A DNA stretch of 64,000 nucleotides, taken from positions 124,001-188,000 of the forward strand of contig NZ_VSJK01000003.1 of NCBI RefSeq assembly GCF_008085915.1. The letters are read 5' to 3'. The DNA is from Oceaniovalibus sp. ACAM 378 (GTDB lineage Bacteria; Pseudomonadota; Alphaproteobacteria; Rhodobacterales; Rhodobacteraceae). Below are positions 59,115-64,000 of this stretch, piece by piece. Numbering within the stretch: position 1 is the stretch's first letter; every line of letters starts with the position of its first letter. Under the pieces are notes generated by a model. It saw only the letters and a list, made by a program, of their open reading frames with translations. It was not told the DNA's origin and made no database searches. The position numbers and the translations under genes are program-made.

Positions 59115-60545
59115 ATGGATGAGACGAAACCGCTGGTGCTGGACGTGGATGGCACGTTCCTGCGCACTGATATGTTGTATGAGACATTCTGGGCCGGGCT
59201 GGGGCGCGACCCGGTCCGTGTGATCGGGTTGGCGCTGCGGCATCTGCGTGAACCGGCAGTTCTCAAGGCGCGGCTGGCCGGGGTCGTGGATCTGCGCACC
59301 GATTTGCTGCCCGTCCAACCCGAGGTTCTGGCGCTGGCCCGGGCGGCGCAGGATGAGGGGCGCGCGGTCGCGTTTGCCTCGGCTTCGGACAGTGCTCCGG
59401 TAACGCGCCTTGCCGCCCACCACGGAATCGAACGGGTTTTTGCCAGCGATGGCACCTGCAACCTCAAGGGCGAGGCCAAGTCACGGGCTTTGATCGAGGC
59501 CTATGGCGCTGGCGGGTTCGACTATGCCGGAAACGACAAGTCGGATTGCGCGGTCTGGTCCAAGGGCGACCGCGCGATCATCGTCGGCAATCACCCAAAG
59601 GCCGCCGCTGAGCTGCGCGCCGAAGGACATCCGGTGAGCGAAGTTCAGGAGGGCTGGGCGTGGCGCGATCTGAAACGCGCGCTGAGGCCCCATCAATGGG
59701 TCAAGAACAGTCTGCTGATCCTGCCGATGATCGCCGCGCATGATTTCACCCTCTCGACCCTCTGGCTGGTTCTCGCCGGGATTGTCGCGTTTTCGGCTGC
59801 GGCGTCATCGATCTATATCGTTAACGATCTGCTCGATCTGGAGGCGGATCGCCTGCATCCGACAAAATGCCGCCGCCCATTCGCCACGGGGGCGGTTCCC
59901 ATACGGATCGGCATGTTGACCTCTGTGGTGCTGGCTGCAGTCGCATTGAGTCTGGGTGCAGCGCTCGGCGGCGCGTTCTTTGGTGTTGTCCTGCTTTATA
60001 TGGCGATTTCGCTGGCCTATTCGCTGAAATTCAAGCGGATGCGCTGGGTCGATGTGTTCACTCTGGCGGCCCTCTATACCATTCGCGTGGTGGCAGGGGC
60101 GGCAGCCAGCCGGGTGGATGTGTCGATCTATATGCTGATTTTCATCTTCCCGGTCTTCGTCACACTGGGCTGCGTCAAACGGATGACCGAACTGGCGCTT
60201 GCGACAGGGGACGAACCTTTGCCGGGGCGGGGATACGGGCGTCGCGATCGCGGCGATCTGCTGAACATGTCGGGGCTGGGGATTGCCGGCGCACTGACGA
60301 TCTTTGCGCTGTATTCGGTCAGCGAACAGGGGCGGGCGCTGTACCCGACCGTCTGGATTCTCTGGCTTACAATGGTTCCGATCACGATCTGGCTGATCCG
60401 CATGGTGGCACTCGGGTTTCACGGCAAACAGGATTACGACCCCATCGTTTTCGCCCTGCGTGACCGTATCGGAATCGGTATCCTGCTGATGATCTTTTCG
60501 CTGATGCTCTGGGCGGCGGGGCTGTGGGCGCAATGGTTCGGATGA
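59115..60545 (+). CDS. HAD phosphatase-UbiA prenyltransferase fusion, DPPR-synthase-like
   Basis: A 476-residue fusion. Residues 1-185 are a HAD-type phosphatase domain (LVLDVDGTFLRTDMLYE with the DxD nucleophile; AFASASDS; YAGNDKSDC). Residues 190-476 are a UbiA-fold polyprenyl-phosphate transferase with RPHQWVKNSLLILP, NDLLDLEADRLHPTKCRRP (the NDxxDxxxD metal motif) and SLKFKRMRWVDV. This resembles decaprenyl-phosphate phosphoribosyltransferase, the first step in polyprenyl-phosphoryl-arabinose synthesis. The fused HAD domain could be the phosphatase that removes the 5-phosphate, done by a separate enzyme in mycobacteria. DprE1- and DprE2-like genes lie opposite at 60656-62703, which supports this. 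Confidence 0.85.
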   Translation: MDETKPLVLDVDGTFLRTDMLYETFWAGLGRDPVRVIGLALRHLREPAVLKARLAGVVDLRTDLLPVQPEVLALARAAQDEGRAVAFASASDSAPVTRLAAHHGIERVFASDGTCNLKGEAKSRALIEAYGAGGFDYAGNDKSDCAVWSKGDRAIIVGNHPKAAAELRAEGHPVSEVQEGWAWRDLKRALRPHQWVKNSLLILPMIAAHDFTLSTLWLVLAGIVAFSAAASSIYIVNDLLDLEADRLHPTKCRRPFATGAVPIRIGMLTSVVLAAVALSLGAALGGAFFGVVLLYMAISLAYSLKFKRMRWVDVFTLAALYTIRVVAGAAASRVDVSIYMLIFIFPVFVTLGCVKRMTELALATGDEPLPGRGYGRRDRGDLLNMSGLGIAGALTIFALYSVSEQGRALYPTVWILWLTMVPITIWLIRMVALGFHGKQDYDPIVFALRDRIGIGILLMIFSLMLWAAGLWAQWFG

Positions 60546-60568
60546 CCGCGTGTTTGGTTAAGCCGGAC

Positions 60569-60649
60569 GCTCTTCGGTCCTGAACGCCCTTATCGCGGGC
60601 CCCATTGCAGCGTGGCGCGGGGCGAGGAGGGACATCAGGACCGAAGAGC
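60569..60649. repeat. 15-bp perfect inverted repeat between convergent genes
   Basis: GCTCTTCGGTCCTGA (60569-60583) is the exact complement of TCAGGACCGAAGAGC (60635-60649), separated by 51 bases. It lies in the short gap between the HAD-UbiA gene and the convergent DprE2-like gene. It may be a bidirectional terminator stem or a mobile-element remnant. Confidence 0.8.
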
Positions 60650-60655
60650 CTGCCG

Positions 60656-61399
60656 TCACACCGACATCTTCTTGAAGATCCGCTCGGGTATCGCCTTGAT
60701 GATACCCATGATTGCGCGCCAGAAGAACGGGGTATAAATCACGTCGCGGCGTTTCGTCACCGCCTTGAGGATATCCTGCGCCACATCGTCGGGGCTCGCC
60801 ACCAGAAACATGCCGGGTATCCCCCAGGTCATCGGGGTGTCCACGAAGCCGGGTTTGACCGTCACCACATGCCCGCCTGCACGGGTCAGCCGGTTGCGCA
60901 GCCCCGACAGATAGGTGTGGAAACCCGCCTTTGCAGCGCCGTAAACATAGTTACCGATCCGCCCGCGATCCCCCGCCACTGATCCGACGCCTACGACGCA
61001 GCCTGCGCCGCGTGCCTCGATCTCGGGGGCCAGCATCTGCAAAAATCGCGCGGGACCGGTGAAGCTGTCGGTCACTGTGCCGTCGATCAATGCCGGGTCC
61101 AAGTCGATCTCGCCTTGCGGCGGCATCGAACCGACAAAGACCGCACAGTTCACCACACCGCCCGGCACCGCATCGATAATCGCGGCAAATCCATGGGCGT
61201 CGCGGGCATCGAACCGCATGGCCCGGGCCGTCGGAGCGCCGCGCAGCAGGCAATCGGCGGCGGTCGTTTCCATATCCGCCATATCGCGTCCCGCAAGGAT
61301 CAACCCATCGCCCCGTTCCGCCAGCCCGCGCGCCATGGCCCGAGCCATGGCCGAAGTCGCGCCCAGCAGGATCCAGGTTTCTCCGGTGTCGGCCATCAC
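60656..61399 (-). CDS. DprE2-like short-chain dehydrogenase
   Basis: A 247-residue SDR. It begins with ILLGATSAMARAMARGLAE for NAD(P) binding. The middle contains NCAVFVGSMPPQGEIDLD, then VGSVAGDRGRIGNYVYGAAK with Ser, Tyr and Lys of the catalytic triad in place. The C-terminal VKPGFVDTPMTWGIPG and the membrane-associating end are like DprE2, which reduces the 2-keto group of polyprenylphosphoryl 2-keto-pentose to give the arabinose form. It overlaps the DprE1-like gene by ATGA, the expected pairing. Confidence 0.85.
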   Translation of the reverse strand: MMADTGETWILLGATSAMARAMARGLAERGDGLILAGRDMADMETTAADCLLRGAPTARAMRFDARDAHGFAAIIDAVPGGVVNCAVFVGSMPPQGEIDLDPALIDGTVTDSFTGPARFLQMLAPEIEARGAGCVVGVGSVAGDRGRIGNYVYGAAKAGFHTYLSGLRNRLTRAGGHVVTVKPGFVDTPMTWGIPGMFLVASPDDVAQDILKAVTKRRDVIYTPFFWRAIMGIIKAIPERIFKKMSV

Positions 61400-62703
61400 A
61401 GGCTCCTCAGGTCAAGTCGGCGGATAAGATCGGTGGTCATTGCACCTGCCGGATCAGCTTCGCGCACCGCCGCGGCCCATGCCCCGTGTTCGGGATACAT
61501 CGCCCGCATTGCCGCCCCGCGCGCCAGTGCGTCCTTGGCCAGATAGATGCGCCCGCCCGCATTCAACGTATCGGATTCCAGCTCGCTGATCAGACGAACG
61601 GCGTGGGCGCGGTTGCGGAAATCGACGGCCAAAGTGTAACCCTCGGTCGGAAAGGACATCATGCCGGCGCGTCCCGATCCCATGCGTTTCAACACGGCCA
61701 AGGGCGATGCAAGGCCGGATTTCGCGACCTTTTCCAGCATGGCGCGCAGGGCAGAGGCCTGTTCCAAAGGCACGACACATTGAAACTGGTGAAACCCTTC
61801 GCGGCCATAAAGCCGGTTCCAGTCGCGGATCTTGTCGAGCGGGAAAAAGAAATCCCGGATCGGTTTGACCAGCGTGCGGCCCTGTTCCGGCACCCGGCGA
61901 AAATATGCGCGGTTGAACATCCGCACAACCGGCGGCGACAGCGCGAACCCCGGCGCATCAAAAGGCACCGACCGCGCGCGCCCGCGTGCGGTAACCAGCC
62001 CCGATCCTGTCTCGGCCTCTTCCAGAATGCCGCGGCCCAGGTTTTCACCCGTTGCCGTCGCGTCGATCCAGCCGACGGAATAGGTGGCGTCAGATGCGTC
62101 CAGATAGGTCAGGAAATCGTCCCATCCGTCAATCCGGCGTTCTGTCACAACAATCACGTCGCCCTTGCATTTCAACAATTGCAACTCGGCGCTGGCGATC
62201 ACACCGGTCTGGCCCAGACCGCCGACGGTGACCCGAAACAGCGGATCGTCCCGGGTGATCCGCCGGTTATCGCCCTGTGGCGTGATTAGTGTAAACGCCT
62301 CTACGTGCTGGCCGAACGATCCCGCGCCGTGATGGTTCTTGCCGTGTACGTCATGGGCAATCGCCCCGCCGACGGTGGCAAACCCTGTGCCCGGCATCAC
62401 CGCAGGCAACCAGCCGCGCGGCGCGAAGATCCGCGCCAACTCGCCCAGCTGCATCCCCGCCTCGACATGGACAATGCCGTTGGCGGCGTCGAAACTCAGC
62501 ATCCGGTCCAGTCGCAGCATCTGCACCGCGCGCCCGCCGTTGTTCAGACAGGCATCACCATAGCTGCGACAGTTGCCAATCGCTGGCGCTGGTTCGTCGC
62601 CCATCAGCGCGGTGAGTGTCGATTGCCGCTCCGGTCGGGCCAGATCGCCAGAGGCACGCAGCGCGCGACCCCATCCGGCATATTCAGCGGGTTTCCAGCG
62701 CAT
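61396..62703 (-). CDS. DprE1-like FAD-dependent oxidoreductase
   Basis: A 435-residue FAD enzyme of the vanillyl-alcohol-oxidase/DprE1 type. Conserved pieces: GNCRSYGDACLNNGG, MPGTGFATVGGAIAHDVHG with KNHH (FAD-binding), GGLGQTGVIASAELQLL, and a C-terminal domain with GYTLAVDF. In DprE1 this enzyme oxidises the 2-hydroxyl of polyprenylphosphoryl-ribose, after which DprE2 reduces it to arabinose. Gene order (flippase-like, DprE1, DprE2) with overlapping reading frames supports this role. The Cys387 of mycobacterial DprE1 cannot be aligned by eye. Confidence 0.86.
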   Translation of the reverse strand: MRWKPAEYAGWGRALRASGDLARPERQSTLTALMGDEPAPAIGNCRSYGDACLNNGGRAVQMLRLDRMLSFDAANGIVHVEAGMQLGELARIFAPRGWLPAVMPGTGFATVGGAIAHDVHGKNHHGAGSFGQHVEAFTLITPQGDNRRITRDDPLFRVTVGGLGQTGVIASAELQLLKCKGDVIVVTERRIDGWDDFLTYLDASDATYSVGWIDATATGENLGRGILEEAETGSGLVTARGRARSVPFDAPGFALSPPVVRMFNRAYFRRVPEQGRTLVKPIRDFFFPLDKIRDWNRLYGREGFHQFQCVVPLEQASALRAMLEKVAKSGLASPLAVLKRMGSGRAGMMSFPTEGYTLAVDFRNRAHAVRLISELESDTLNAGGRIYLAKDALARGAAMRAMYPEHGAWAAAVREADPAGAMTTDLIRRLDLRSL

Positions 62704-63673
62704 TGGCTTCCTTTCTCGACAGTCGCTCTGCCAAAGGGAGGGCGACCAGCCCGACGGCGATGGCGAACCACAGCGTCGTCAGGCGAATGATGGCAGTGGC
62801 GGGCACCGATACGGCCAAAGGCACGCCCTGCAACGATAAAAGCGCGATCATCGCCGCTTCGGCGCCACCGACACCGCCGGGCGCACCGGTCAGCCCGCCC
62901 GCCAATGTGGCAAACAGGAAAATCCCAACGGCGCTTGCGACGCCGATGTCGTGGCCCATCCAGACCAGAAGCAGATGAAATGCAACGCCTTCGGCCAACC
63001 AGCCGATCAGGCCCAGCCCGGTTGCCCCAGCGATCAGCGCCGGATTGGAGAACCGCGCCAAAGATCGCGCCGCGCCGCGCAGCCGCGCGCAGAGACGGGG
63101 CCAGCGCCCGGTGAGACGAAACGCAGATCCCGCCAGCGTCGACAAAAGCGCCGGGCGGGTGGCGGCAAAAGCCGCGCCCAGAGCCAGCAGGGTCACCGGT
63201 ACGCCACCGGCAATCCCGGTCGTCGAAAGAGACAGGGCAATTGCCAGAAGAACGCCCATCGCGGCCAGATCAGACGCCCGGTCGAGCAGCGCCAGAGGCG
63301 CGGTGCGCTCGAAGCTCCACCCGGTTTCACGGGCGATCCAGCGCATCCGCACCAATTCGCCAACCCGTCCGGGGGTGACGGACATGGCAAAACCACCCAT
63401 AAAATGTAGGACATTACGCGATAGTGAAATCGACAGCCCCAACCGCCGCGCGAACACATGCCAACGCAAGGCGCGAAAACCATAATTCACAAGGCTGAGC
63501 CCCAGAAGAGCGGCGATCTGCCATGCTTTGATCCGGGCGATCTGGTTCGCGAGGTCTTGCCAACCGGTGCCCGCAATCAACCCGATCAGACCCAGCAAAA
63601 GCAGGGCCAGCAGACCCATCAGGATCAACCGGTCGCGCAAGCGACGCGGAATATGGGAATCGGCCATCGTCAT
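62684..63673 (-). CDS. LPG-synthase-TM/UPF0104 family membrane protein, candidate lipid-linked sugar flippase
   Basis: A 329-residue protein with about eight membrane helices (LILMGLLALLLLGLIGLIAG; ALLGLSLVNYGFRALRWHVF; AMGVLLAIALSLS). The segment GGFAMSVTPGRVGELVRMRW and GGLTGAPGGVGGAEAAMIA are diagnostic of the LPG_synthase_TM/YbhN family without the synthase domain. It overlaps the DprE1-like gene by 20 bases at the start of the operon. Some members are thought to translocate lipid-linked molecules, so flipping the polyprenyl-phosphate pentose is a possible job; this is inference. Start 63673 or 63667. Confidence 0.82.
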   Translation of the reverse strand: MTMADSHIPRRLRDRLILMGLLALLLLGLIGLIAGTGWQDLANQIARIKAWQIAALLGLSLVNYGFRALRWHVFARRLGLSISLSRNVLHFMGGFAMSVTPGRVGELVRMRWIARETGWSFERTAPLALLDRASDLAAMGVLLAIALSLSTTGIAGGVPVTLLALGAAFAATRPALLSTLAGSAFRLTGRWPRLCARLRGAARSLARFSNPALIAGATGLGLIGWLAEGVAFHLLLVWMGHDIGVASAVGIFLFATLAGGLTGAPGGVGGAEAAMIALLSLQGVPLAVSVPATAIIRLTTLWFAIAVGLVALPLAERLSRKEANALETR

Positions 63674-63833
63674 TGCCCGGCGATTAGCAACGGAATACGG
63701 CAATACTATGGTATCGTTTCTAAAATGGGGACAATTTCTGACAGTTCGGCGACGAGAGTGCAGACTGCTTCATCCCCCGTGCCGCGACATCGAATTAACG
63801 CCAATCGATTGAAACGGGACAACGAGGCGATCG

Positions 63834-63871
63834 AAAAAAGGCCACCACTGCCCGGTATGACGGTGGCGGCC
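63834..63871 (-). terminator. Terminator after the CoA-transferase subunit B gene
   Basis: On the reverse strand GGCCGCCAC pairs with GTGGTGGCC (one G-U pair) around a 14-base loop, followed by TTTTTT. It lies about 20 bases past the stop codon at 63888. Confidence 0.85.
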
Positions 63872-63887
63872 TGTTCTATCGGGTCGC

Positions 63888-64000
63888 TCAGACGATCGTG
63901 GCTTCGGTCGCGGCGCGCAGTTCTTCCTCGGACACGCCATCGGCGCATTCGACGATCTTCAGCCCGCCTTCAACCACATCCAGAACGCCCAGATTGGTGA
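63888..64000 (-). CDS. 3-oxoacid CoA-transferase subunit B, C-terminal end only
   Basis: The last 36 codons of a gene running off the window. The peptide contains TNLGVLDVVEGGLKIVECAD and ends GVSEEELRAATEATIV, which matches the C-terminus of subunit B of succinyl-CoA:3-ketoacid CoA-transferase (ScoB type). It is followed by a rho-independent terminator. Nothing upstream is visible. Confidence 0.82.
   Translation of the reverse strand, partial: TNLGVLDVVEGGLKIVECADGVSEEELRAATEATIV

Overview
The window looks like chromosomal DNA of a marine-type alphaproteobacterium, most likely Rhodobacteraceae (Roseobacter group). The reasons are the high GC content, tightly packed operons with ATGA overlaps, Flp prepilins of the '..GAVTVDWV..' type, an XRE regulator joined to sdhE, an LdtR-like MarR protein, and many TRAP, TTT and sugar ABC transport genes. 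No rRNA, tRNA, CRISPR array, insertion sequence or prophage was recognised.

Layout. 1-1146: end of a TRAP small permease gene and an N-formylglutamate amidohydrolase. 1.8-9.5 kb: an exopolysaccharide export and decoration locus (WbpM/FlaA1-like dehydratase, YjbH, YjbF, an oppositely oriented epimerase and sugar transferase, and Wza). 9.5-11.6 kb: a HupE/UreJ permease and a DUF4198 metal-uptake protein whose divergent start codons overlap. 11.7-15.3 kb: housekeeping (aspartate aminotransferase, XRE regulator, SdhE, LdtR-like regulator, glyoxalase I). 15.3-17.8 kb: a Slam-type outer-membrane translocator with its probable surface lipoprotein. 18.4-19.7 kb: thyA-folA, visibly more AT-rich than the surroundings. 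20.4-27.6 kb: a LacI-controlled sugar/nucleoside-type ABC importer with two tandem nucleoside hydrolases, carrying two near-identical operators. 27.7-31.1 kb: a CPA1 antiporter with a cyclic-nucleotide-binding domain and a tandem universal stress protein. 31.4-44.2 kb: an organic-acid catabolism block with three GntR/FCD regulators, an AbrB-family membrane protein, a TTT transporter (TctCBA), a Ldh2-type dehydrogenase, a CoA-transferase, a crotonase, a thioesterase and a malonyl-CoA synthetase.

44.3-57.9 kb is a complete Tad (Flp) pilus locus: AAA+ ATPase, a GT-C-like membrane protein, prepilin peptidase, two TadD lipoproteins, TadC, TadB, TadA, TadZ, a small lipoprotein, secretin, CpaB and two prepilins. 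It is followed by a lytic transglycosylase. 59.1-63.7 kb is a set resembling mycobacterial decaprenylphosphoryl-arabinose synthesis: a HAD-UbiA fusion, DprE1-like and DprE2-like enzymes, and a UPF0104/LPG-synthase-TM-like membrane protein. The window ends in the 3' end of a 3-oxoacid CoA-transferase subunit B gene.

The most interesting inference is that the pilus locus and the polyprenyl-phosphate-pentose genes may form one system for glycosylating a surface structure, possibly the Flp pilus, with the GT-C-like protein at 45738-47360 as the candidate transferase. This is a hypothesis from gene content and adjacency, not a demonstrated function.
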